Notes: generated by a model not told the origin, from the letters alone. 64,000 nt of DNA from SVTX01 sp045538195 (GCA_045538195.1 JAZSRA010000138.1:1-64000), one strand, 5' to 3'; positions 44,116 to 52,884 are shown, counted from the first letter of the stretch. Made by a program: numbers and translations.

Positions 44116-45903
44116 ATGGCTGAAAACGATAAAAATGAACGCCAAGACCTTGATTTTTGGAATTTGGATCAATATATCAAAAAACGTCCCTCTCCTGCTC
44201 ATATAAAGCAGTTTTCAAAGAGTGCTACCGAGGCGGTAACCATCGAGACACAGGATGGCTCTCCCAACGTCTATGTTGGGACTGCTAACAGCGGCTCTCA
44301 TTTCTCCGACAGCAGGCTTTCCGTCAAGCGAGAGTCTGACACCGATAGCACGATAACACGCTTCATCCCCCCTCATAAAGACCCCGCATTTGCAAAGAAG
44401 TACGTAATAGTTGAATATTTTCCAGAAAATCCATTGATAAAAAGCGTCAAGGTATGCTCTGAAAAGCCGGACGAACGGGTTTTTGTTGACACCAATCTTT
44501 TTATCAGAGAAAGACGCGCCCTTTTGAACAGAAAGGCAACGGAGTCTCCCTACGTCTCATATTATTCATACTCTCCGCGTTACTCCCAGATGAACCGCGC
44601 TCAGTTAAGTTACTATCTTTGGTGGCGAGAGAACACGAGAAACGGAATTTTTCTTAAAGCCGACGAGTCTTATATAATTCTCTACGCATACGAGCTTGCG
44701 GCGACAGGAGAGGGTAAGGATAAAGAAGCGGCGCTTGATATGCTCTGCGCTCTTTTGCAAAATTACACCGACCGAGACGTCAATGCCGTATACCGCCTGA
44801 TGATACGAGACCTTATCTGCGACTTCTGTCTCGTTCACGGACTTTCCTCGCCAACTCATAAGCTTGGTGACTTGGGAAGCAGACTTTTGTCGGGCGCGTT
44901 TCTTCCCGAATTTTTCATCGATCTGTCCGAGCGTAACCGTTCAAGCGCTCTTGAAATGGGGCTTGCTTCGATATCAATGTACGATTACAGAAGAAGCAAG
45001 TTTTATTCCGACGAAACAAGCGAGCTTTTTAAAAAGGCAATGAACGGCGCTATTGCTGCGATATTTTCTGATGACGCGGCATTTAAATCAATAACGTCCT
45101 TTACCGACGGAGTTTACGGTTGCGTCACCGCAGAGCGACGTCCCTTCGCGAGAATGATAAATATTGTCAACAGAAGCATAAAGCTTGAGATCACCTATTA
45201 CCAGCTTTCGAATATTCAGTCGGCAGTGACCGACGCTATGCGCTACTCCGAGAACAAGCTCCGAGAGTATATGGGGATCAAGAATAAGCTTCATATTATG
45301 TCGATAAATCCCTATGTCAAAGCTACTCTTGACGCTTATTTTGCGAAAAACTATCCCGCTATGCCCACAGTGGACAGACGGCGCAAGGCTAACGTCAACT
45401 CTGAACCCGTAGTTAATGAATACGACAAATTTTACGACGTACCCAAGACCGAAATATCTCCCGAGCGCGCTTTGGAGATAGAACGTGACTCCTGGAGTAC
45501 CACAAAAATACTGACCGAGGCATTTTCCGATGACACCGATATTAAGACTGAGGAAAATGAGCCTTTGAACGCTCCTCAGCTTATAATAGAACCGATCGGA
45601 GAGCCTGTGCCTCAAAAAGCGGAAACAACCGTATTCTCCCTACCTACGACACCGCAATCGCAAATCAGTGGCGGTCTCTTGGCGCAGATAATGGGAGAGA
45701 TCGGAGAAGTTGCCGAATTTATTGAGCTTTGTAAGTCGCCTACGCCCATGGAGCAACGCAGATTTGCTTCGTCACACGGCTTGTCGGTTGACGAGATAGC
45801 CGATAGCATAAACGAATGCGCCGCTAACGTTTTCGGAGATATTATCCTTGAAGACGTAGGCGGAGCGTACCGAATTATTGAAGATTATATTGACCAATTC
45901 TAA
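44116..45903 (+). CDS. TerB_N / TerB_C domain protein
   Basis: 595 residues. After a disordered N-terminus, residues ~120-245 match TerB_N, with the hallmark YSQMNRAQLSYYLWWRENTR and ESYIILYAYELAATGEG. A helical middle follows, then a long Pro/Glu-rich linker, and the last ~90 residues (GGLLAQIMGEIGEVAEFI to the end) match TerB_C with GLSVDEIADSINECAANVFG. Such proteins are predicted to link tellurite/phage-stress systems to nucleic-acid enzymes; no activity is proven. The frame is open 61 codons further up, but AAGGAG before 44116 decides. It is first in an operon with a BrxD-like ATPase (14 bases later) and a helicase. Confidence 0.82.
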   Translation: MAENDKNERQDLDFWNLDQYIKKRPSPAHIKQFSKSATEAVTIETQDGSPNVYVGTANSGSHFSDSRLSVKRESDTDSTITRFIPPHKDPAFAKKYVIVEYFPENPLIKSVKVCSEKPDERVFVDTNLFIRERRALLNRKATESPYVSYYSYSPRYSQMNRAQLSYYLWWRENTRNGIFLKADESYIILYAYELAATGEGKDKEAALDMLCALLQNYTDRDVNAVYRLMIRDLICDFCLVHGLSSPTHKLGDLGSRLLSGAFLPEFFIDLSERNRSSALEMGLASISMYDYRRSKFYSDETSELFKKAMNGAIAAIFSDDAAFKSITSFTDGVYGCVTAERRPFARMINIVNRSIKLEITYYQLSNIQSAVTDAMRYSENKLREYMGIKNKLHIMSINPYVKATLDAYFAKNYPAMPTVDRRRKANVNSEPVVNEYDKFYDVPKTEISPERALEIERDSWSTTKILTEAFSDDTDIKTEENEPLNAPQLIIEPIGEPVPQKAETTVFSLPTTPQSQISGGLLAQIMGEIGEVAEFIELCKSPTPMEQRRFASSHGLSVDEIADSINECAANVFGDIILEDVGGAYRIIEDYIDQF

Positions 45904-45917
45904 ATTTGGAGATTATT

Positions 45918-47324
45918 ATGAACGAAAATATGCAGAATAATATGCCCCAAGTACCTCGTCGCATCCTTTCTTCCCTGCTTTCAAGTATTTCCGCAGGTGT
46001 AGTGCCGAGGGCAGGTGCGCCTTATATCGCCATCGGACGAAAGGACGAGATACAGGCGTTTCTGTCCGACCTTGAAGAGATCAACGAGGGCGGCGGCGCT
46101 ATGCGTTTCCTCATCGGTCGTTACGGTAGCGGAAAGAGCTTTCTTATCCAGCTTATCAGAGGCTACGCTCTTGAACGCGATTTTCTGACCGCAGACTGTG
46201 ATCTCTCCCCCGAGAGAAAACTGAGCGGCAGTGGAAATAGCGCGATCGCAACCTACCGCGAGCTTATGAAAAATCTCGCATCAAAATCCTCACCCGATGG
46301 CGGCGCTCTGCCTAAGATCATCTCGCGTTGGATCGGAAAAATACGAGGAGACCTGATTTCCGAGGATATTTCTCCCGACGATGAAAAATTTGAACGCGAG
46401 CTTGGCAAGAGAATATACGCCGAGCTTTCCGAGCTTGAATTTTTGGTAGGCGGCTTTGATTTTTCTCGCGTAATTCTTGAATATTATAAGGCAAGCGTAT
46501 CCGAAGGCGAGGAATCGACCGCTAAAATGAGCGCGTGTCTGCGTTGGCTACGCGGCGAATATTCTACCAAGACCGAGGCAAAGAACGGACTTGGATTTTC
46601 GGTATCGGTCATTATAAATGACGACAACTGGTACGATTTTCTCAAACTTTGGGCGGTTCTCTCCAAAAAAATGGGGTATCGCGGTCTGGTTGTCTTTATC
46701 GACGAGTGCGTCAACCTTTACAAGATTCCCCACCGTGTCAGCCGCGAGAACAACTACGAAAAGATACTTTCAATGTTCAATGACACTCTGCAAGGTCGCG
46801 CTCCCGGACTTGACATAGTATTTGGCGGCACTCCGCAGTTTTTAGAGGATACGAGACGCGGACTTTTCAGCTACGAGGCTCTTCGTTCCCGTCTCTGCGA
46901 CAGCAAATTCGCCCTTGACGGCTTCAAGAACCTTATAGGGCCCGTCATTCGTCTGCGTCGACTTACCGACGACGAGCTTTTCGCTCTCATTCAGCGCGTG
47001 ACGGTGCTTTATTCACAGTTCTATCAGTGGGATTGCCGCGTCACAAACGAGGACAGGCTTAAATTTCTCAATATCTGTCTCTCCCGCGCAGGCGCTGACA
47101 GTATGATAACCCCCCGTGAGATGCTCCGTGACTATATGACAGTCCTCAACATACTGATGCAAAACCCCGAGGCAAGCTTCGATGACGTTGTGGGCAGTCA
47201 CGTAACGCTGAAAACCGCCAACGCCGATGCTGACGTTGACCCCGAAATCGTTCCAACTCAAAAAAGTGAGCAAAGCGGCGGACCTGCCCCTAAAAAATTT
47301 ATGGCTAACGATATTGAATTTTAG
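45918..47324 (+). CDS. DUF2791 ATP-binding protein, BrxD-like
   Basis: 468 residues. A P-loop ATPase of the DUF2791 family, whose named member BrxD belongs to BREX phage defence: IAIGRKDEIQAFLSDLEE, Walker A GRYGSGKSF (67-75), Walker B LVVFIDECVNLY (257-268) and a sensor-like FGGTPQFLEDTRRGLFSYEA. The C-terminus is a charged tail after a helical domain. A start four codons upstream exists; GGAG 6 bases before 45918 decides. In BREX type 2 a BrxD ATPase and a BrxHI helicase are neighbours, and the same order is found here, but none of BrxC, BrxZ, BrxA or a methylase is seen. Confidence 0.85.
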   Translation: MNENMQNNMPQVPRRILSSLLSSISAGVVPRAGAPYIAIGRKDEIQAFLSDLEEINEGGGAMRFLIGRYGSGKSFLIQLIRGYALERDFLTADCDLSPERKLSGSGNSAIATYRELMKNLASKSSPDGGALPKIISRWIGKIRGDLISEDISPDDEKFERELGKRIYAELSELEFLVGGFDFSRVILEYYKASVSEGEESTAKMSACLRWLRGEYSTKTEAKNGLGFSVSVIINDDNWYDFLKLWAVLSKKMGYRGLVVFIDECVNLYKIPHRVSRENNYEKILSMFNDTLQGRAPGLDIVFGGTPQFLEDTRRGLFSYEALRSRLCDSKFALDGFKNLIGPVIRLRRLTDDELFALIQRVTVLYSQFYQWDCRVTNEDRLKFLNICLSRAGADSMITPREMLRDYMTVLNILMQNPEASFDDVVGSHVTLKTANADADVDPEIVPTQKSEQSGGPAPKKFMANDIEF

Positions 47325-47344
47325 AAAATACACAAGGAGGACTT

Positions 47345-49690
47345 ATGACAGACGCAGATCTTATCTTTGAACGTTTTCCCGATTTTATAAGGGAGTATAT
47401 ATACTCCCATTCATGGGAGTCACTGCGCGCCGTTCAGGTGGCGGCGGCAAAGACGATTTTTGACACCGATAACAATCTGCTCCTGACCTCCTCAACCGCA
47501 AGCGGAAAGACCGAGGCGGCATTCTTCCCCATCCTCTCGCTTCTCCACGAGGACAAGCCTTCGAGCGTAGGAGTCCTTTATATCGCGCCCTTAAAGAGCC
47601 TTATCAACGATCAATTTGAGCGACTTGAAGAGGTTCTTGATATGACGGGTGTGAGGGTCACTCATTGGCACGGCGACGTAGCGGCATCTCACAAGCGAAA
47701 GCTGCTTGAAAAGCCCGAGGGAATCTTGCAGATAACTCCCGAGTCCCTTGAAGCGATGCTTATCAACCGTTCAAACGATATTCCAAGGCTTTTCGGAGAT
47801 CTCCGCTTTATCGTCATCGACGAGATACACACCTTGACGGGTACCGACAGAGGCAATCAGATAATCTGTCAGCTCTCGCGAATTGCTCACCTTATAGGCT
47901 ATCATCCGCGCCGTATTGCTCTGTCTGCTACTATCGGTGACCCTACACTCGCCGCCGAGTGGCTGAACGCTGACACGGGCAGAGATATTGACGTTCCCTC
48001 CTTTGCCGAGGAAAAGATAAAATGGAGACTTGGACTTGAACATTTCTATATTCAAAATCCCGAGCTTGAAAGGCAGAAAAAGGAGCAGGAAAAGTCGAAG
48101 ATAGCCGACAAGCTGACGCAAAACGAAGTGGTATTTGTCGAAAAGATCGAGGACGCTCCAAAAGGCGAGGAATACGCGGAGGATAGTGACGCCTACGGCA
48201 AGGTAGGCGGCACAAAGCCCTATTACATCGACCCCGGTTACGAATACGCATACGATTGCGTTAAGGACAAAAAATCTCTCGTCTTTTCAAACTCCCGTGA
48301 GGAGACCGAGTACGTCTGCGCCACGCTCCGTCAGATCGCAAAGCTTCGCGGCGACGAGGACGGTCACATTCTCATTCACCACGGTAACCTTTCGGCATCT
48401 CTGCGCGAGGAGGCTGAAATGAAGATGCGCGACGACGAGGAGTTTGCCGTCACCTGCGCGACGGTCACAATGGAGCTTGGCATCGACATCGGTCAGCTTG
48501 AACGGGTCATGCAGGTAGAAGCACCCAACAGTGTTTCAAGCTTTTTGCAGCGTTTGGGAAGATCGGGCAGACGAAGCCAGACACCTGAGATGATGATGGT
48601 ATTCCGCGAGGAGGAAGCGCTTCCCAACACTCCCCTCCCACAGCTCATACCGTGGGAATTACTTCGCGGTATCGCAATAATTCAGCTTTATATCGAGGAA
48701 CGCTTTATCGAGCCGCCCTCACGCAAAAAAATGCCGTTCAGCCTGCTATTCCATCAAACCCTTTCGATGCTGGCCTCCTGCGGCGAATTGACCCCCGCAA
48801 GGCTTGCGCAAAGAGTTCTTTCTCTGCCGCCCTTTCAGTTTGTCAGCCGCGAAGATTACAAGGCTCTCATCGTTTCGATGCTCAATAACGAATTTATTGA
48901 GATGACCGAGGAAAAGGGTCTTATCGTGGGACTCGTGGGCGAAAGACTGCTAAAAAGCTTCAAGTTCTACGCAGTATTCAAGGACAGCGAGGATTTCACG
49001 GTTCGTTGCGGCTCGGACGAGATCGGCACTGTCACCACTCCTCCCCCCGTGGGCGACCGATTTGCTCTGGCGGGACGAGTTTGGGAGGTCGAGGAGCTTG
49101 ACGTCACAAGAAAGCTTATTTACGTCAAGAAGGTGGACGGAAAAATGGAGGTTTCGTGGCCCGGTGACTTCGGCGAGATACACACCAAAATTTTGCGCCG
49201 TATGAGGCAGATACTCATCGAGGACACTGTTTATCCCTATCTCAAAGAAAACGCCGTAAAGCGCTTAAATCAAGCTCGTACGGTGGCGAGAAACACGGGA
49301 ATGCTTGAACACTCTCTCGTGCATCTCGGCGGTTATTCTTGGTGTCTTTTCCCCTGGCTCGGCACACGCTCATTCCGTACTCTCCGCAAGTATATAAAGA
49401 AAAATGCCGCGGCAAACGGCATCAGCGGCATCGAGTTTGAGGGCTGCTATTACATCACATTTAAGATGGAAAAGGTGTCCGATATTCAGTTTGTTTCCCG
49501 TCTACTCGACGGTGTTGAGCGCGAGGGTATCGTCTGTGAGGCTCTCGTTGAAAACAGCGAAATACCCGTATTTGAAAAATACGACAACTATATTCCCCAC
49601 GACCTGCTCCGCAAGGCTTACGCCGCGGATAAGCTCCGCGCAGATGAAGCCGAGGATCAGATAAGAGCGATATTTGAAGAATTTGAATAA
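47345..49690 (+). CDS. Superfamily 2 DEAD/DEAH helicase, Lhr/BrxHI-like
   Basis: 781 residues. Helicase domain 1 has motif I STASGKTEA (50-58), motif Ib region GILQITPESLEAML, motif II DEIH (159-162) and motif III LSATIGD. Domain 2 has VTCATVTMELGIDIGQLERV and motif VI QRLGRSGRR (402-410). A winged-helix-like and an OB-like region follow (to ~700), as in Lhr-core helicases. Residues ~225-290 form a charged insert in domain 1. It is 20 bases after the ATPase gene, with AGGAGG. The last 17 codons and the stem-loop behind them recur at 51214-51300. Substrate, DNA or RNA, is not known. Confidence 0.88.
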   Translation: MTDADLIFERFPDFIREYIYSHSWESLRAVQVAAAKTIFDTDNNLLLTSSTASGKTEAAFFPILSLLHEDKPSSVGVLYIAPLKSLINDQFERLEEVLDMTGVRVTHWHGDVAASHKRKLLEKPEGILQITPESLEAMLINRSNDIPRLFGDLRFIVIDEIHTLTGTDRGNQIICQLSRIAHLIGYHPRRIALSATIGDPTLAAEWLNADTGRDIDVPSFAEEKIKWRLGLEHFYIQNPELERQKKEQEKSKIADKLTQNEVVFVEKIEDAPKGEEYAEDSDAYGKVGGTKPYYIDPGYEYAYDCVKDKKSLVFSNSREETEYVCATLRQIAKLRGDEDGHILIHHGNLSASLREEAEMKMRDDEEFAVTCATVTMELGIDIGQLERVMQVEAPNSVSSFLQRLGRSGRRSQTPEMMMVFREEEALPNTPLPQLIPWELLRGIAIIQLYIEERFIEPPSRKKMPFSLLFHQTLSMLASCGELTPARLAQRVLSLPPFQFVSREDYKALIVSMLNNEFIEMTEEKGLIVGLVGERLLKSFKFYAVFKDSEDFTVRCGSDEIGTVTTPPPVGDRFALAGRVWEVEELDVTRKLIYVKKVDGKMEVSWPGDFGEIHTKILRRMRQILIEDTVYPYLKENAVKRLNQARTVARNTGMLEHSLVHLGGYSWCLFPWLGTRSFRTLRKYIKKNAAANGISGIEFEGCYYITFKMEKVSDIQFVSRLLDGVEREGIVCEALVENSEIPVFEKYDNYIPHDLLRKAYAADKLRADEAEDQIRAIFEEFE

Positions 49691-49726
49691 ATTAATCTAC
49701 CCCCCGACAATACTGTCGGGGGGTAG
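49640..49726 (+). repeat. Helicase 3' end plus stem-loop, copy 1 of a direct repeat
   Basis: Covers the last 17 codons of the helicase gene (ADEAEDQIRAIFEEFE), the stop and the stem-loop. A copy with a few differences lies at 51214-51300; the segment from ATTTGAATAAATTAATCTAC through the stem is the same except in the loop. Similarity continues weakly for about 15 bases past the stem (AAGTnCG-like). Confidence 0.85.
49697..49726. terminator. Strong stem-loop after the helicase gene
   Basis: 13-bp perfect stem CTACCCCCCGACA (49697-49709) / TGTCGGGGGGTAG (49714-49726), loop ATAC. There is no U-tract in either direction, so it may act as an RNA-stabilising hairpin or a weak terminator between convergent genes. 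Confidence 0.65.
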
Positions 49727-49771
49727 ACCTAAGTGCGTCTGCAAAAAATTTGATTATTGTTTGGGGATTTG

Positions 49772-50416
49772 TTAAGAAATGATATTGTTTTCTATTAGTG
49801 CATCACGAAAATTATCAGAAAGCTGATAGGCATAATTGAAATCCATATTGTGGATAAAGACATAGTAAATTTCGTCTTTTACCCAAATCTCCGCATCGAT
49901 GTATAAAGAATTATGCTTTTGGGACCGCAAGCGCATTTTTTTATATTTACTATGTGATCCTCCAGCTTGTATAGTGTTTTGGGTGAAAATTTCAGAAAAC
50001 TCAAATGCTATCGTTGTTCCCTCAACAATAAAAATCTCTTTTTTATAGTCAAAGGTTTCTTTGAAAAAAAACACTTCTTCTTGGGGAGGAAAGATATAAT
50101 CGGGAGACTCGGTTGTGTAAGAATAATAATACTGAGCGATATTAAAAGGAAAACAATAATACCATCCCAGATCATGCCAATCTTCTTTATCGATATCTAT
50201 GTGAAACATACCGTATTTTTCACAAGAATAATATTTTTCATTTTGGTATTCCAAATAGTATACTTCCTGTTCCTCATCATAGCGGTAGTCTACATTTCGA
50301 TATATATCAGTATCAAGATCGAACATTCCGGCAACCATATAATGAACATAATTGCAAGATGAAAATGACATTATAACAATTATAAGTAATGATATCGCAA
50401 TAATTCGTTTACACAT
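49772..50416 (-). CDS. Lipoprotein of unknown function
   Basis: 214 residues. Lipoprotein signal ending SFSSC (Cys21), then a soluble domain very rich in Tyr, Phe, Asp and Glu (YYLEYQNEKYYSCEKYGMF). No family recognised. The DNA is much more AT-rich than the flanking helicase and repair genes. It is 29 bases after the next gene on the same strand, so both are read from the consensus promoter at 51.1 kb. Both sit between two copies of the helicase 3' end and look like acquired DNA. Confidence 0.7.
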   Translation of the reverse strand: MCKRIIAISLLIIVIMSFSSCNYVHYMVAGMFDLDTDIYRNVDYRYDEEQEVYYLEYQNEKYYSCEKYGMFHIDIDKEDWHDLGWYYCFPFNIAQYYYSYTTESPDYIFPPQEEVFFFKETFDYKKEIFIVEGTTIAFEFSEIFTQNTIQAGGSHSKYKKMRLRSQKHNSLYIDAEIWVKDEIYYVFIHNMDFNYAYQLSDNFRDALIENNIIS

Positions 50417-50445
50417 AATTGCTCCAAAACATTAATAAATATTTT

Positions 50446-51003
50446 TTAATCGGTATATAGCCATCTCACATATTGATAAGTCAACACTTCACCGGTTGCT
50501 TCATCCACTACAGTATATTCCATACCAACATATTCGTCTGGAACGCCGTCTATCGATTGTAAAACAGCAATTTTTTGTAAAATTGTTTTAGCTTGTGTTC
50601 GAATTGATTGGTATTCTTCTCCATTGGGATCGGTGCCGTGTGGTATATATACTGTTAATTCTTTAAAATCAGATGAAATAGAGAAGGGCTCTTTGTCAGG
50701 ATATTCCGAAAATCCTGATAACCATTCGGTTTTTTTCCATGCTTGAGCTTGATATCGTGTTAGTCTCAAAGTCAATACTCCACTTTCATCTATGTAAGCT
50801 CTTTTTCTTAAATCGCCCGTTTCATCGTAAAATTCAAAATATGTATCCATAAATTCCTCGGGAGAAACTCCAAATAAGTACATACAGTGTTTAGGGGGCA
50901 AGTACAACTCTAAGTAAGTATCAATAAATATATAACATATATTAGCTACCAAGATACCGACCACCAATATGATAATCACTGCAATAATTTTTTTCTTATT
51001 CAT
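50446..51003 (-). CDS. Membrane-anchored protein of unknown function
   Basis: 185 residues: an N-terminal membrane segment (5-28, IIAVIIILVVGILVANICY) and an extracytoplasmic domain with VSPEEFMDTYFEFYDETGDL, LTLRLTRYQAQAW and YIPHGTDPNGEEYQ. No family recognised. Expressed from a perfect sigma-A promoter and followed by the lipoprotein gene, so the pair may act together at the cell surface. AT-rich like its neighbour. Confidence 0.7.
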   Translation of the reverse strand: MNKKKIIAVIIILVVGILVANICYIFIDTYLELYLPPKHCMYLFGVSPEEFMDTYFEFYDETGDLRKRAYIDESGVLTLRLTRYQAQAWKKTEWLSGFSEYPDKEPFSISSDFKELTVYIPHGTDPNGEEYQSIRTQAKTILQKIAVLQSIDGVPDEYVGMEYTVVDEATGEVLTYQYVRWLYTD

Positions 51004-51096
51004 AGCAAACCCCTTTCTATAGATGAAGTTGAATTACAGATAATATGATACCCCGTATAAATTTTTGAAGAACTATTCCCATATGTTGGCTTGTAT

Positions 51097-51125
51097 ATTA
51101 TATCATACATTACATTGAATGTCAA
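51097..51125 (-). promoter_or_regulatory. Consensus SigA promoter for the two AT-rich genes
   Basis: On the minus strand TTGACA (51125-51120), 17 bases, TATAAT (51102-51097), 94 bases before the start at 51003. Confidence 0.85.
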
Positions 51126-51176
51126 TACAGCTCCCGTTAATGACTATTTATCCAAACAAAAAATTAGCCCGCCGAG

Positions 51177-51209
51177 AAAATTTGAAGACAAGGCGCACCG
51201 GAGAAAGCA
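51177..51209 (+). repeat. Truncated copy of the palindromic repeat seen at 60.3 kb
   Basis: AAAATTTGAAGACAAGGCGC onwards matches the left half of the element at 60305-60335, including ACAAGGCGCACCGGAG. The match stops where the helicase tail copy begins, so the two have been joined by a rearrangement. Confidence 0.7.
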
Positions 51210-51213
51210 GGGT

Positions 51214-51300
51214 GCAGACGAGGCCGAGGATCAGATCAGACGAATTTTTGAAGAATTTGAATAAATTAATCTACCCCCCGACAGTATTGTCGGGGGGTAG
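51214..51300 (+). repeat. Displaced helicase 3' end plus stem-loop, copy 2
   Basis: Encodes ADEAEDQIRRIFEEFE and a stop (51214-51264), then the stem CTACCCCCCGACA (51271-51283) / TGTCGGGGGGTAG (51288-51300) with loop GTAT. Compared with the real gene end there is one amino-acid change (Ala to Arg) and several silent changes, so it derives from a related allele, not from a recent exact duplication. No upstream coding sequence is attached. Confidence 0.85.
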
Positions 51301-51408
51301 GAGTAAGTTCGGCTGGAAAAATAACAATTAATAGGTCGAGATATACAGTTTATAACTCGCCGATGTCAAGTACAAACATTTTGCAGCGAGCATAACCTCT
51401 ATACAATT

Positions 51409-52074
51409 TTATCCGTGCTGTGCGTATTGTGAAAACATGTTGTCTGCAACTGCCTTTGCAAATGGAACATTCAATTTAGGATATACTTCATTCATTATTT
51501 TTCTTGCTTCTTCAATTTTTTTCTGCTTGAATAAAAATATGGCGTTTAGATATTTCACCATATTTTCCGTTTCGTTAGTTCCCTTTAAAGATTCATAGTA
51601 ACCTTCTGCAGTTTTCAAGTCATTCTGAAGCAGATAATACATACACAACCAACTGCTTTTAAATGCTTTTCTGTGCTTTATAGCATTAATATGCTTTAAA
51701 AATTTTTCGCTGTCTTCTTTTGCTAAAAAGGAAACTGCGAGCATTCCGTTAAGGTCATCAATTATGCGTCTTACGTTTGGAAAAGGCGATGTTTTTGATA
51801 TGATATAATACCATTTAGTTATTTTTTTGCCTTTTGAAATAACAACATCATAGTTTCCTGACAAATAAGCATTGTATGCTTTCATATAAAGTCCTCTTGC
51901 AACAAGACTGACTATAAAAAATATAAAGATCAGAATTAGCAAAACAAAGGGCAGTGCTATTATGGCAAGAGATCCAAAAATCGTGATGAAGGCACGAAGC
52001 AAATCTCTTATACTAATAAACAAACAGACAATAAAAACATAAATAACGTATAATATCTGATTTAACGTTTCCAT
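51409..52074 (-). CDS. Membrane protein with TPR-like domain
   Basis: 221 residues. Two hydrophobic segments near the N-terminus (~5-25 and ~30-57, the second IIALPFVLLILIFIFFIVSL) are followed by a helical domain with TPR-like repeats (YMKAYNAYLSGNYDVVISKG, YYESLKGTNETENMVKYL, FLFKQKKIEEARKIM). Open reading continues 44 codons upstream but GAGGTG before the ATG at 52074 decides. Lies next to a SMI1/KNR4 gene and a toxin tip; a role as an immunity-type or accessory protein is possible but not shown. Confidence 0.7.
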   Translation of the reverse strand: METLNQILYVIYVFIVCLFISIRDLLRAFITIFGSLAIIALPFVLLILIFIFFIVSLVARGLYMKAYNAYLSGNYDVVISKGKKITKWYYIISKTSPFPNVRRIIDDLNGMLAVSFLAKEDSEKFLKHINAIKHRKAFKSSWLCMYYLLQNDLKTAEGYYESLKGTNETENMVKYLNAIFLFKQKKIEEARKIMNEVYPKLNVPFAKAVADNMFSQYAQHG

Positions 52075-52213
52075 ACACACCTCAAAAAATAAAAATTGTA
52101 TTAAATTATCGGGATAACAGTGGTGTTTTTGTCCAGTAGTCAAAAACTCACCTTCGAAGAAGAGGGGAAAATGTCTATTATGCATTTTAAATTTCAGTGA
52201 TAACAAATTCGCA

Positions 52214-52858
52214 TCAATCAGAAAAGTACATATTTTTCAAGATCCCATCTCCAAAAGAAATGATTTTGTACTCCTTGTTCTCAAACTTTTTCATATACTT
52301 TTCGTATTCAGAAGAAAACCAATCGTCAACTGAATCCCACGATTCAAGTACTTCTTCGCTCCCCTCAAAGCAAGTATATACCCGTTTGACAGGGGACGGG
52401 TCGTCAGCATCCACATAGGCATATTTATGAGTCTCCTGTCCGATGTATGTCGCAAAAAATAGCCGTCCGTCGCCCCAATATTTCCTCTCGCGCGGAGAAT
52501 TACCCCACGTATCAATCCAATGTATTGGAGTATACTCTCTTCCGCCATGGGTTGGTCTGAGTCTTTGCTGAGGCTCAAGTCCGCCGATTCTGATTTGTTT
52601 GTCAAAGAGACTCATGCCGTTCGTATATTTGTAAAGTTGCTTCAATTCTTCGGGGAAATGACGCATATAACAACTTGCATATTCATCTATTTGCGCGTCT
52701 ATTAACGGCGGATACATCTCGACGAGATAGTTTTTGTCAACATCACTTTTTTCCGCTCTCAACTCTTTAATTGGGAAAAAAAATTTCGCGTTTGCCACAT
52801 CCGTGGTATATTCGTTTTTCTCCAGTTCCTGAAGAATCTTTATGGTTTTTTCTAACAT
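52214..52858 (-). CDS. SMI1/KNR4 family immunity-type protein
   Basis: 214 residues. The C-terminal ~150 residues fit the SMI1/KNR4 fold: FPEELKQLYKYTNGMSLFD near the middle, a loop with GNSPRERKYWGDGRLFFATY, and FEGSEEVLESWDSVDDWFSS. In bacteria these proteins very often neutralise the nuclease toxin encoded just upstream. Here the upstream neighbour, 27 bases away, is the tip of an HNH/GHH toxin. Start chosen at the ATG with AAGGAG 7 bases ahead, seven codons inside the longest frame. Confidence 0.82.
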   Translation of the reverse strand: MLEKTIKILQELEKNEYTTDVANAKFFFPIKELRAEKSDVDKNYLVEMYPPLIDAQIDEYASCYMRHFPEELKQLYKYTNGMSLFDKQIRIGGLEPQQRLRPTHGGREYTPIHWIDTWGNSPRERKYWGDGRLFFATYIGQETHKYAYVDADDPSPVKRVYTCFEGSEEVLESWDSVDDWFSSEYEKYMKKFENKEYKIISFGDGILKNMYFSD

Positions 52859-52884
52859 TTGTTTTCTCCTTACTTGCATTTAAA

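Larger units (their letters stand above)
51004..51408. other. Intergenic region with promoter, repeat remnant and duplicated helicase tail
   Basis: No complete gene in these 405 bases. They hold, in order, the minus-strand promoter (51097-51125), a truncated copy of the palindromic repeat (51177-51209), the second helicase 3' end with its stem-loop (51214-51300) and about 100 bases in which I see nothing. Confidence 0.75.

Noticed and set aside
44116..49690. Complete BREX system
   Set aside because: Only BrxD-like and BrxHI-like parts are present; no methylase, BrxC/PglY, BrxZ/PglZ or BrxA, so the name BREX is not justified.
49772..51300. Insertion sequence or prophage between the helicase-tail copies
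   Set aside because: No transposase, integrase or phage gene and no terminal inverted repeats; only the direct repeat of the gene end is seen.
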